Shown: positions 25,140-31,474 of the stretch, piece after piece
How positions within the stretch are numbered: position 1 is the stretch's first letter
How the letters are laid out: each line of letters starts with the position of its first letter
NCBI GenBank assembly: GCA_903876665.1
Contig: CAIRAY010000041.1
Coordinates: 1 to 59,358 of the forward strand
DNA length: 59,358 nucleotides
Direction: 5' to 3'
Source of the DNA: an uncultured Fibrobacterota bacterium
Lineage (GTDB): Bacteria; Fibrobacterota; Fibrobacteria; Fibrobacterales; Fibrobacteraceae
The notes under the pieces: model-generated
What the model was told of the DNA's origin: nothing
The model's database searches: none
The model's input: the letters and a program-made list of their open reading frames with translations, nothing else
Program-made: the position numbers and the translations under genes

Positions 25140-25975
25140 TTTCTTTTGCTCTTGGTTTTTTGCGTAAAGGGAAAAAGGTTCATGTTCAAGTGGAATACGC
25201 GCTCTGGATTGTCCTCTTTCTCGATAATCTTTAAAATGCGTTTGCGGGAATTTCGCATTTCTTCCACGACCTTTTGAAAGCTGTTGTTGCTAATCGCCAT
25301 GGAAACCCAGGAATTGTACTTTTCGCCCACCGGAATAGTTTGTACGGCATCGCGGGCTAGCTCCAGAATGTTGGAAATGTGTTCATTAAAGTAGAAGCCA
25401 TGGAGCTGGGGACCGGTAGTTACGATCTGATTGACAGGTCGGAAAAATCCATCTGGATCCTTGGCAATCAGTTCAAGCCGCAGCAGCAAATCCATGGCTT
25501 CGCGTACCTTTGCCCCCGGAAGTGGGGGAATCATTTTTGTTCCAAACTCCTGAAATTCGGCTCCTGAAAAATCAAAAATGGTCAGGGCTTCCCGCACGGC
25601 CGAATAGTACCAGCGACTGAAGTAGGCATATTGTTGGGTTTCCAGGACCGTCGTTACCGAGTCCCGGCTATTGATCATGCGGTCAAACCAAATCTTCTGT
25701 TCGCGGTGGTCTGCAGCTTGGTTGTAATAAACCATGTTACGAAAGTACAGGCTTTCGGAAGGAGAGAGTTTGAGAAGGGATATAAATTCATCAAGGGCTT
25801 TGTCTTTTAGGCTTGCCTTGCCGCTGAGGATCAAAGAAATATGACCACCAGACTTCAAACCGATTTTTTGGGCGATATAGCGATGGGACCAGGCCTTGCT
25901 TTTGGCCTTGCGCTCCTCCAGAGCGATTTTCAGAAATTCCCGGAAGTCGGTGTATTGAAATATGGAGATGGCCAT
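25136..25975 (-). CDS. TIGR02147 / DUF4423-type putative transcriptional regulator
   Basis: This 279-residue protein matches the Fibrobacterota/Bdellovibrio TIGR02147 family. The opening FQYTDFREFLKIALEERK, the HTH-like SHRYIAQKIGLKSGGHISLI and LSGKASLKDKALDEF, and LKLSPSESLYFRNMVYYNQA are all characteristic. The N-terminal part is a helix-turn-helix, the rest a helical domain of unknown ligand. It overlaps the lipoprotein gene by four bases. A 9-bp inverted repeat (25989-26023) directly upstream is a candidate autoregulatory operator. The target genes are not known. Confidence 0.85.
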   Translation of the reverse strand: MAISIFQYTDFREFLKIALEERKAKSKAWSHRYIAQKIGLKSGGHISLILSGKASLKDKALDEFISLLKLSPSESLYFRNMVYYNQAADHREQKIWFDRMINSRDSVTTVLETQQYAYFSRWYYSAVREALTIFDFSGAEFQEFGTKMIPPLPGAKVREAMDLLLRLELIAKDPDGFFRPVNQIVTTGPQLHGFYFNEHISNILELARDAVQTIPVGEKYNSWVSMAISNNSFQKVVEEMRNSRKRILKIIEKEDNPERVFHLNMNLFPFTQKTKSKRK

Positions 25976-25988
25976 TTGCTAAATGTAC

Positions 25989-26023
25989 ATTGATTAAAAT
26001 TTAAAAGGAAATAATTAATCAAT
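25989..26023. promoter_or_regulatory. AT-rich inverted repeat upstream of the TIGR02147-type gene
   Basis: ATTGATTAA and TTAATCAAT form 9-bp arms 17 bases apart, between the TIGR02147-type gene and the divergent ECF sigma gene. The position and the spacing of about three helical turns suit a dimeric regulator. Confidence 0.4.
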
Positions 26024-26057
26024 TCACGATGGGTCCATTGAAAATTTCCAGATATTT

Positions 26058-26084
26058 TGAAACATTCCCCCTCCTCATGCGTAT
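26058..26084 (+). promoter_or_regulatory. Autoregulatory ECF promoter (TGAAA-N17-CGTAT)
   Basis: TGAAA at 26058-26062 and CGTAT at 26080-26084 are separated by 17 bases, identical in spacing to the site at 23230-23256. The predicted transcription start is at about 26091, at or within three bases of the sigma start codon, so the mRNA is probably leaderless. Confidence 0.65.
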
Positions 26085-26093
26085 AATGGGGTG

Positions 26094-26675
26094 ATGGATG
26101 ATATTGAATCCGAAGCGGATGTTGATCTGGCCAAACGGCTATCCCTAGGGGAAGAGCGGGCCTTGGGCGTACTGATCCGCAGATATCAGGAGCCTTTGGC
26201 GCGCTATGTGCGCAGGCGTTGCTACACCTGCCGGTCAGAGATTGAGGACATTTTGCAGGATGTTTTTTTGCGGGTATTTAGCCATATTCGGGAATTTGAT
26301 CCGGGCATGAGTTTCTCTGCCTGGATATACCGCATTGCGCACAATCAAATGGTCTCGCGCATTCGAAAAACCACTGTCCGCGCTGGACTTGAGCCCTTTG
26401 ATGACAATCTGATTCCCTCGTCCCTTTTTCGCACGGATGGTCCAACGGAAATGGCGGAACTCACCCGACATTTGCACGCCATTCAGGAACGGATGCCGGC
26501 CAAGTTGCGCGATGTATTTGTTTTACGGTTCCTCGAAGAAAAGGACTACGGAGAAATCGGAGATATTTTGAAGGAAAATGGAAATACCGTGGCTACCCGG
26601 ATTCGCCGTGCACGGGAATTTGTGGCAGACGAGGCCCAAAAGTTGGGTTTGAATCTGATTTTGGAGGATTCGTGA
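26094..26675 (+). CDS. ECF (extracytoplasmic function) RNA polymerase sigma factor
   Basis: This 193-residue protein contains sigma region 2 (LIRRYQEPLARYVRRR, then IEDILQDVFLRVFSHI and FSAWIYRIAHNQM) and region 4 (LRDVFVLRFLEEKDYGEIGD and ATRIRRAREFVADEA). There is no region 1.1 or 3, which makes it an ECF sigma. It should recognise the TGAAA-N17-CGTAT promoters found upstream of itself and of the 19418-23194 operon. The ATG at 26094 is used; a GTG at 26091 is an alternative. The following membrane-protein gene overlaps it (GTGA) and is the likely anti-sigma factor. The inducing signal is unknown. Confidence 0.9.
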   Translation: MDDIESEADVDLAKRLSLGEERALGVLIRRYQEPLARYVRRRCYTCRSEIEDILQDVFLRVFSHIREFDPGMSFSAWIYRIAHNQMVSRIRKTTVRAGLEPFDDNLIPSSLFRTDGPTEMAELTRHLHAIQERMPAKLRDVFVLRFLEEKDYGEIGDILKENGNTVATRIRRAREFVADEAQKLGLNLILEDS

Positions 26676-27406
26676 ACGATCTCAGCGAACAAATATTGAA
26701 TGCCACGCGTGCAAGGCATGTCAAGCAAATTCCAGCCTACCGGTTTGTTTTGGCTCGTTTTTTTACGGGATTTCTGTTTGTCTTGACGATGCTGGTTGGT
26801 TCCTTGGCCTTTGGTCTTGTGCTGGAAGCGTTGTGGCCAGAAGCCCGTCAAGGAATGCGGGGCCAGGGATTCCATCAAATGACCTTGGGGGCGTTGCCTC
26901 TGATCCTCGGATTATTTACCGGGCTTGTCGTAATTTTAGGTGCGGTTGTTTTTCGTCATTTCCGCTATGGTTACAGGGTGCGGGGAATTGTTGTGGTTCC
27001 CATTGTACTTGCCTTGAGTCTAGTTCTTGGTGTAGCGAATTACAAGTTGGACCTGACCTTTAAGGTGCATCGCACCATGATGCACAATGTGATGCCCTAT
27101 CGCATGGCTTTTGAGGGGCAACGCCGAGAGCTTTGGGTGAATCCCAAATCCGGTCGCTTGGCCGGGGTTGTGATTTCCAAAAATTCTACGGGGTTGGTTT
27201 TGCAGGATTTTTCAGGCCATACATGGATTGTGCGGGGCCAAGTTCCTCTCAATAACCCCAAGCAGGTCCGGGTGCTAGGGCAAATCTGTGGAAATGACTT
27301 CTGCGCTGAATCCATTGAGCCTTGGAACATGATGGGAGGAATGGGGCCCATGGGCCCAGGAATGGGACGGGGAATGGGCCACAAAATGGGAAACCACAAT
27401 TGGTGA
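26672..27406 (+). CDS. Membrane protein coupled to the ECF sigma factor, putative anti-sigma
   Basis: This 244-residue protein has a short cytoplasmic N-terminus, three hydrophobic segments (about residues 32-52, 67-90, 104-122) and a roughly 120-residue extracytoplasmic domain. The C-terminus is rich in Met, Gly and His (MMGGMGPMGPGMGRGMG then HKMGNHNW), suggesting Cu(I) or other soft-metal binding. It has no zinc-binding anti-sigma motif (HxxxCxxC). The GTG start overlaps the sigma stop codon, the usual sigma/anti-sigma arrangement. The role is inferred from coupling and topology; it could instead be a target of the sigma factor. Confidence 0.65.
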   Translation: MNDLSEQILNATRARHVKQIPAYRFVLARFFTGFLFVLTMLVGSLAFGLVLEALWPEARQGMRGQGFHQMTLGALPLILGLFTGLVVILGAVVFRHFRYGYRVRGIVVVPIVLALSLVLGVANYKLDLTFKVHRTMMHNVMPYRMAFEGQRRELWVNPKSGRLAGVVISKNSTGLVLQDFSGHTWIVRGQVPLNNPKQVRVLGQICGNDFCAESIEPWNMMGGMGPMGPGMGRGMGHKMGNHNW

Positions 27407-27414
27407 AAATATTT

Positions 27415-27442
27415 TGAAAGAAGTTTGTAGGCCCGCGCGTAG
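27415..27442 (+). promoter_or_regulatory. Possible third ECF-type promoter (18-base spacer)
   Basis: TGAAA, 18 bases, CGTAG lies 39 bases before the secreted-protein gene at 27481. It differs from the two clear sites by one base in spacing and one in the -10 element, so it is a weaker candidate. Confidence 0.25.
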
Positions 27443-27480
27443 TACTGGTTGAGGACAAAAAACAACACAAGGAGTCCACC

Positions 27481-27903
27481 ATGAAAACCATTATCAGTAT
27501 CATTGCAATCTCTGTCGCTCTCGTCAGCGCTCAGACCACCACCACCACGCACACCCAGGCTGAAATCGACGCTCATCGCGCCAAGGTAGAACAGGCGCTT
27601 ACCGCCCGCGACTACGCTTCCTGGAAGGCTGAGCACGATGCATTTAAAGGTGCAGACAGCAGACTCGATGGAAAGGTGACAGCAGAAAATTTTGACAAAT
27701 TTGCCCGAATGGTTGAAGCTCGCAAATCCGGTGACATGGCGACAGCTCAGGCGCTGCGGACCGAGCTTGGAATTCAGCCTAGTGGTCAGGGCATGGGACG
27801 TGGCCAGGGTAAAGGCATGGGCAAGGGAAAGGGTGGTTGCAACGGAACTGGCGCTGGCGCTGGCGCTGGCCAGGGCATGCAGAATTGCCAAAGAAGGAAG
27901 TAA
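27481..27903 (+). CDS. Small secreted helical protein with Gly/Met/Lys-rich tail
   Basis: This 140-residue protein has a signal peptide (MKTIISIIAISVALVSAQ) and a Thr run. A helical domain follows with the pattern ARDYASWKAEHDA, then ITEENF-like VTAENFDKFARMVEARKSGD and ALRTELGI, seen in many small exported bacterial proteins of unknown function. The tail is GMGRGQGKGMGKGKGG followed by a CNGTGAGAGAGQGMQNC segment with two cysteines. AAGGAG lies before the ATG. The Met/Gly-rich tail echoes that of the upstream putative anti-sigma protein, hinting at a shared metal-related role; this is inference. Confidence 0.7.
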   Translation: MKTIISIIAISVALVSAQTTTTTHTQAEIDAHRAKVEQALTARDYASWKAEHDAFKGADSRLDGKVTAENFDKFARMVEARKSGDMATAQALRTELGIQPSGQGMGRGQGKGMGKGKGGCNGTGAGAGAGQGMQNCQRRK

Positions 27904-28012
27904 TTCGATAATTATGCGACATAACGGGCAATCGGGCATGACAATCCCCTAAGGCTTTGAATGTCGCTTTTTGTTCTCGATGTTTCCTCGATTTTTCTTC
28001 CCTGGAGTTTGT

Positions 28013-28813
28013 ATGTTCGCAAAAATAGCGTTGCTGCTGGCTTTAGCCGTGACCGCCTTCGCAGACGATGTGGATGATTTGAATTGGGACGATGAATTTG
28101 TTCCGGTTGATTATCAATGGAATTTAGGGATGACGGGCGGAACTCCCTCCGATAGTTCCTATCCAAATTACCTGAGTTTGGATGTATCCAAAAGGTGGAG
28201 TACAGCCTGGCGGACTTTGGAGTTTTCGGCCTGGACGGGTTTGGCTCTTTCGGCCTATGATTGGGAAGGAATTCGCATGTACACCGTCGAACCCAGTCTT
28301 TCCCTGGGTATGTTTGGCAATTGGAGCGAGACCAATTTAACCCTTTGGGGCTCAAGGGATTGGGAGGGCGAAAATACCTGGGGAGTCAACGCGCAAAGCC
28401 TAATCCAGGTTTCCAAGTGGGATGGGGGACGCATCTTGCTGGGGCCTACAATAGAATCTTCGCCCATTTCCGGAGATTTTGCCGGATTGAGGCTACGTGT
28501 CTCCCAGGTTTGGACTGTGCAACAAGTCTGGCATGGTCCGGTGTTCGAAATCAATGGCAGTGCGGATCTTTCCTCAACCGGGTCAACCCAAGGAATGGGG
28601 AATTCGACGATGACCACTTGGTCCAACTCGAATGTTGATGTTTCTTATCGCTTAGGATGGGAATCATCGAGTGGCGCATGGGGAGCCAAATCCCAGGTGG
28701 GCTATGCTTTGACCCAGTCATCCCTGCGTGGAGCTCGCGGTGGCATGGAGTCCTCTTCCGCCGCAGCGGGTGACGGAGTTTGGGCGAATGTGCGGTTCGA
28801 ACGGAATTGGTGA
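28013..28813 (+). CDS. Outer-membrane barrel-like protein
   Basis: This 266-residue protein has a signal peptide (MFAKIALLLALAVTAFA), a short acidic segment and then amphipathic strands rich in Trp and Ser. It ends in VWANVRFERNW, an aromatic C-terminus as in outer-membrane barrels. GGAG lies six bases before the ATG at 28013; the earlier ATG at 27971 has no binding site. It stands 109 bases after the small secreted protein and before a repeat-filled gap. No family recognised. Confidence 0.6.
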   Translation: MFAKIALLLALAVTAFADDVDDLNWDDEFVPVDYQWNLGMTGGTPSDSSYPNYLSLDVSKRWSTAWRTLEFSAWTGLALSAYDWEGIRMYTVEPSLSLGMFGNWSETNLTLWGSRDWEGENTWGVNAQSLIQVSKWDGGRILLGPTIESSPISGDFAGLRLRVSQVWTVQQVWHGPVFEINGSADLSSTGSTQGMGNSTMTTWSNSNVDVSYRLGWESSSGAWGAKSQVGYALTQSSLRGARGGMESSSAAAGDGVWANVRFERNW

Positions 28814-28824
28814 GAGGGGGGTGG

Positions 28825-29065
28825 TGGAATATAAGTGGAAAGAGAAAGGCGCGGTGCGCGGATAGCTTCGTTAGTGGAAAGTTGCGGGACTGGAATACAA
28901 GTGGAAAGTGAAAGGCACGGGTCGCAGGAGAGCTTGGTTAGTGGAGAGTGGAAAATTGCGGGTGGTACTTCCTCTTGCAAAGTTTCGTCGAAACTTTCCG
29001 TTTTCCACTAAGGTTTCGTGCTGGGACGCGGGCTGTTTACTTTCCATTTTCCACTTTCCACTAGC
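28825..29065. repeat. GTGGAAA-type repeat region with a 66-base direct repeat
   Basis: The gap 28814-29107 has no gene. TGGAATAyAAGTGGAAAG units start at 28825 and 28891, giving a 66-base degenerate direct repeat that also shares AGCTTnGTTAGTGGA. The inverted form (TTTTCCACTA, then CCATTTTCCACTTTCCACTA) fills 29001-29064. A perfect 19-base palindrome (AAAGTTTCG-T-CGAAACTTT) lies at 28979-28997. It separates the ECF region from the RiPP-like cluster. Confidence 0.65.
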
Positions 29066-29072
29066 ATCCCTC

Positions 29073-29102
29073 TTGACGCAATATCATAAAATGCTTATAT
29101 TG
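29073..29102 (+). promoter_or_regulatory. Strong promoter of the RiPP-like cluster, leaderless
   Basis: TTGACG at 29073, 17 bases, TATATT(G) at 29096. The ATG of the methyltransferase gene begins six bases after TATATT, exactly where transcription should start, and there is no Shine-Dalgarno. It is the best promoter match in the window. Confidence 0.6.
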
Positions 29103-29107
29103 TTCCC

Positions 29108-29767
29108 ATGACTACTCAGAACATATTAAAAATCAGTGAGCGATACAGTGGCTTGGCCGAATCCGCCTGCTGCCTTAGCTGTGGCGGGGCAGTGAATCAT
29201 GCCAAGGCCCTTCCCGGAGAATTTTGCGTGGATTTGGGAAGCGGGCGAGGCACAGATGTCTTGCGCATGGCAGAAAGCGTTGGCGCAGAAGGCTTTGTGG
29301 TCGGGATCGATATCGCCGAAGGCATGATTGAAAAAGCCCGGGCTACCGCAAAAAAACTGGGGGTCGCCAATGTTCGCTTTGAAAAGGCGGAATTAGAGGA
29401 TTTACCCCTGGAAACCAATCAAGCCGACCTGATTATTTCGAACTGTGTGTTGAATCACGCCTCGGACAAGGGCAAAGTCTGGAAGGAAATCTTCCGAAGC
29501 CTCAAGCCCGGTGGCCGCTTTGTGATCAGCGACATCTACTCCCTGCAGGCTGTCCCTGCCGAATTTAAGAATGATTCTGCGGCCATCGCCGAATGCTGGG
29601 CTGGGTCCGACACCCGGGAACAGTATTTGGCCACAATTTTACACGCAGGCTTCCCCGAAATTGATATCATCGAAGAATCAAAACCCTATTCCAAAGGCAA
29701 GGTCGAAGTTTGTAGCTGGACCATTGCCGGAGTAAAACCTAGTACGCAAAAATATTGCTGTTGCTAA
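29108..29767 (+). CDS. ArsM-like SAM methyltransferase with Cys-rich ends
   Basis: This 219-residue protein resembles arsenite S-adenosylmethionine methyltransferases: ERYSGLAESACCLSCGG at the N-terminus, motif I VDLGSGRGTD, the ISNCVLNHASDK motif and LKPGGRFVISDIYS. ArsM itself needs conserved cysteines; C21, C22, C25 and a central Cys in ISNC are present, but the C-terminus ends unusually in KYCCC. Its neighbours are a 41-residue Cys-bearing peptide and a radical SAM/SPASM protein, so it may methylate that peptide or a metalloid bound to it. The start follows the promoter with no leader. Confidence 0.75.
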   Translation: MTTQNILKISERYSGLAESACCLSCGGAVNHAKALPGEFCVDLGSGRGTDVLRMAESVGAEGFVVGIDIAEGMIEKARATAKKLGVANVRFEKAELEDLPLETNQADLIISNCVLNHASDKGKVWKEIFRSLKPGGRFVISDIYSLQAVPAEFKNDSAAIAECWAGSDTREQYLATILHAGFPEIDIIEESKPYSKGKVEVCSWTIAGVKPSTQKYCCC

Positions 29768-29794
29768 TCCATAAAACCCACCAAGGAGTTCCCC

Positions 29795-29920
29795 GTGAAG
29801 ATGACCACCACCACCAAGAAAACCGAACTGAAGAGCCTTGCCACTCCGAAGAAAGAAAAAGCTCAGGTAGCTCAATGCTGCGCTAAGACTTCGAAGATTG
29901 TCGCCGGCTGTCACGACTAG
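29795..29920 (+). CDS. 41-residue Cys-containing peptide, candidate RiPP precursor
   Basis: This small gene starts at GTG 29795 with AAGGAG six bases upstream (an ATG at 29801 is the alternative) and stops at TAG 29918-29920. The peptide is MKMTTTTKKTELKSLATPKK followed by EKAQVAQ and the Cys-bearing end CCAKTSKIVAGCHD. The first two thirds are Thr/Lys-rich without cysteine, like a leader; the last 14 residues hold all three cysteines, like a core. It lies 27 bases after the methyltransferase gene and upstream of a radical SAM/SPASM gene. Coding is supported by the ribosome binding site, the biased composition and the context; no homology was tested. Confidence 0.6.
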   Translation: MKMTTTTKKTELKSLATPKKEKAQVAQCCAKTSKIVAGCHD

Positions 29921-29952
29921 TGCGAACATCGCCGCTGAATAGGCGAGGCGAA

Positions 29953-30022
29953 TCTGTGATGCCCGGTACGGGCATCACAGAATAATGCAGAATGGTGCGG
30001 TGATGCCCGTGCCGGGCATGAC
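29953..30022. repeat. Two palindromes between the peptide and radical SAM genes
   Basis: 29953-29981 is a perfect 13-bp stem around GTA (TCTGTGATGCCCG / CGGGCATCACAGA). 29993-30022 is an inverted copy of the unit at 1854-1883, with a stem ATGCCCG-TGC-CGGGCAT. No T-run follows either hairpin, so this is a repeat element rather than a standard terminator. It could still lower transcription into the downstream gene. Confidence 0.6.
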
Positions 30023-30103
30023 AACGCCTCTGGGCATGACAGGACAACCGGGAATTTCAATCCGAAAAAATCATTCCATTCCTTTTCTACTGGATTTGTT
30101 CCT

Positions 30104-31429
30104 ATGCAATATTCCGCTCATAACATTCTTTCCCAAGTACGCGATTCTAAGCAGTGGTTCCTGGTAAATCTGCTTTCGGGCCACGCCGATATGTTGGATG
30201 CAGAAATCGGTGAGCGGACCAGTCGGGGGGAGCTTCCCTCTGAGGATGCGCTTGAGGACTGGCAGAATAAAGGCTATGTGGTCGATCCACTGCAGGAAGA
30301 AAAACTGTACCGGGCCAAGTACTTGGATTTTTTGGACGACCGGGAAAAGGATGAGGTGCAAATATTCTTTGTGCCCTGGTACAGCTGCAACTTCTCCTGT
30401 ACCTATTGTTTTCAGGAAAGTTATGGTTGGACTCCGGTGGCTCTCAATCCCGAAATCGTAGATGCCTTTTTTCAATGGGTGCGGGAAAAATTCCCTGCGC
30501 GCAAGAAGTACATTACCCTGTTCGGGGGTGAGCCTCTGATGCCCGTTGCGGCCATGCGGCAATTTGTGATCGACTTTTTGCAGAAGGCCAAAGTCGAAGA
30601 TTTGGATTTGGCGATTGTGACCAACGGCTACAATCTGATTGACTATTTGGATGTTCTTTCCGATGGAAATATTCGCGAAATCCAGGTCACCTTGGATGGA
30701 CCCCAGGACGCCCATGACCAGCGCCGAATGTTGCGCGGTGGGGGCAAATCTTTTGCGCGGATTGTGGAGGGCATTGATGCCGCTCTTTCCATGGGCATGA
30801 CCATCAATCTGCGCATGGTGGTGGACCGTGAAAACCTCCACACCTTGCCCGACCTTGCCCGCTTTGCGGTGGAAAAGGGTTGGACCAAAAATCCGCACTT
30901 CAAAACCCAGCTGGGCCGCAATTACGAACTGCATACCTGCCAGGTCGGTAATGAACGCCTCTATTCCCGGGTTGAATTGTATCAGGAATTGTATGGCCTG
31001 GTGCAAAAGTTCCCGGAGATTTTGGAATTTCATAAGCCCGCATTTTCCATTTCCCGCTTCCTGTTCGAAAATGGAGAATTGCCTGCGCCGCTTTTTGATG
31101 CCTGCACGGGAACCAAGACCGAATGGGCCTTGGACGGAACGGGTCGAATTTATTCCTGCACGGCAACTGTGGGAAAACAGGATGAGGAACTGGGAACCTT
31201 CTGGCCTGCACAAACCGAGAATCGCCCTGTTTTAGAACAGTGGGAATCCCGGGATGTATGTTCCATTTCCGAATGCACCACTTGCAATGTCCGCTTGGCT
31301 TGTGGTGGCGGTTGCGCTTCTGTGGCAAAAAATGCCTCCGGCCAAATTCTTTCCCCGGATTGCCGGCCGGTACAGAAGTTGCTAGAAATGGGCGTAGCTT
31401 TGTATGGTCCTAACCCAGGCGAACAATGA
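30104..31429 (+). CDS. Radical SAM/SPASM peptide maturase
   Basis: This 441-residue protein has an N-terminal region (about residues 1-75, with SQVRDSKQWFLVNLLSGHAD) resembling a RiPP recognition or PqqD-like element. A radical SAM domain follows with C95, C99, C102 (SCNFSCTYCF), FGGEPLMP and VTNGYNLIDYL. The C-terminal SPASM domain has cysteines near 336 and 352 and at C386, C391, C394, C400 and C404, enough for two auxiliary clusters. SPASM proteins of this build modify ribosomal peptides, and the 41-residue peptide just upstream is the obvious substrate. The chemistry (thioether, C-C bond or other) cannot be told. Confidence 0.85.
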   Translation: MQYSAHNILSQVRDSKQWFLVNLLSGHADMLDAEIGERTSRGELPSEDALEDWQNKGYVVDPLQEEKLYRAKYLDFLDDREKDEVQIFFVPWYSCNFSCTYCFQESYGWTPVALNPEIVDAFFQWVREKFPARKKYITLFGGEPLMPVAAMRQFVIDFLQKAKVEDLDLAIVTNGYNLIDYLDVLSDGNIREIQVTLDGPQDAHDQRRMLRGGGKSFARIVEGIDAALSMGMTINLRMVVDRENLHTLPDLARFAVEKGWTKNPHFKTQLGRNYELHTCQVGNERLYSRVELYQELYGLVQKFPEILEFHKPAFSISRFLFENGELPAPLFDACTGTKTEWALDGTGRIYSCTATVGKQDEELGTFWPAQTENRPVLEQWESRDVCSISECTTCNVRLACGGGCASVAKNASGQILSPDCRPVQKLLEMGVALYGPNPGEQ

Positions 31430-31434
31430 ACTTT

Positions 31435-31458
31435 GATCCCCGCCTGCGCGGGAATGAC
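31435..31458. repeat. GATCCCCGCC-TGC-GCGGGAATGAC-type palindromic repeat
   Basis: The 24-base unit between the radical SAM stop codon and the thioredoxin-fusion start is the widespread intergenic palindrome family. It is read in one frame as IPACAGMT, a frequent false N-terminus. It shares the CCCCG...CGGG...ATGAC design with the repeats at 1821-1988. Confidence 0.6.
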
Positions 31459-31474
31459 AAACGAGGAGGATTCC

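Noticed and set aside
28825..29065. CRISPR array
   Set aside because: The GTGGAAA repeats are degenerate, include inverted copies and lack uniform spacers; no cas gene is in the window.
29108..29767. True arsenite methyltransferase in an ars operon
   Set aside because: No arsR, arsC or arsS gene is adjacent, the C-terminus is unusual and the neighbours are peptide-modification genes, so arsenic methylation is not claimed.
30071..31213. 380-codon minus-strand frame
   Set aside because: Antisense to the radical SAM/SPASM gene; no recognisable domain.
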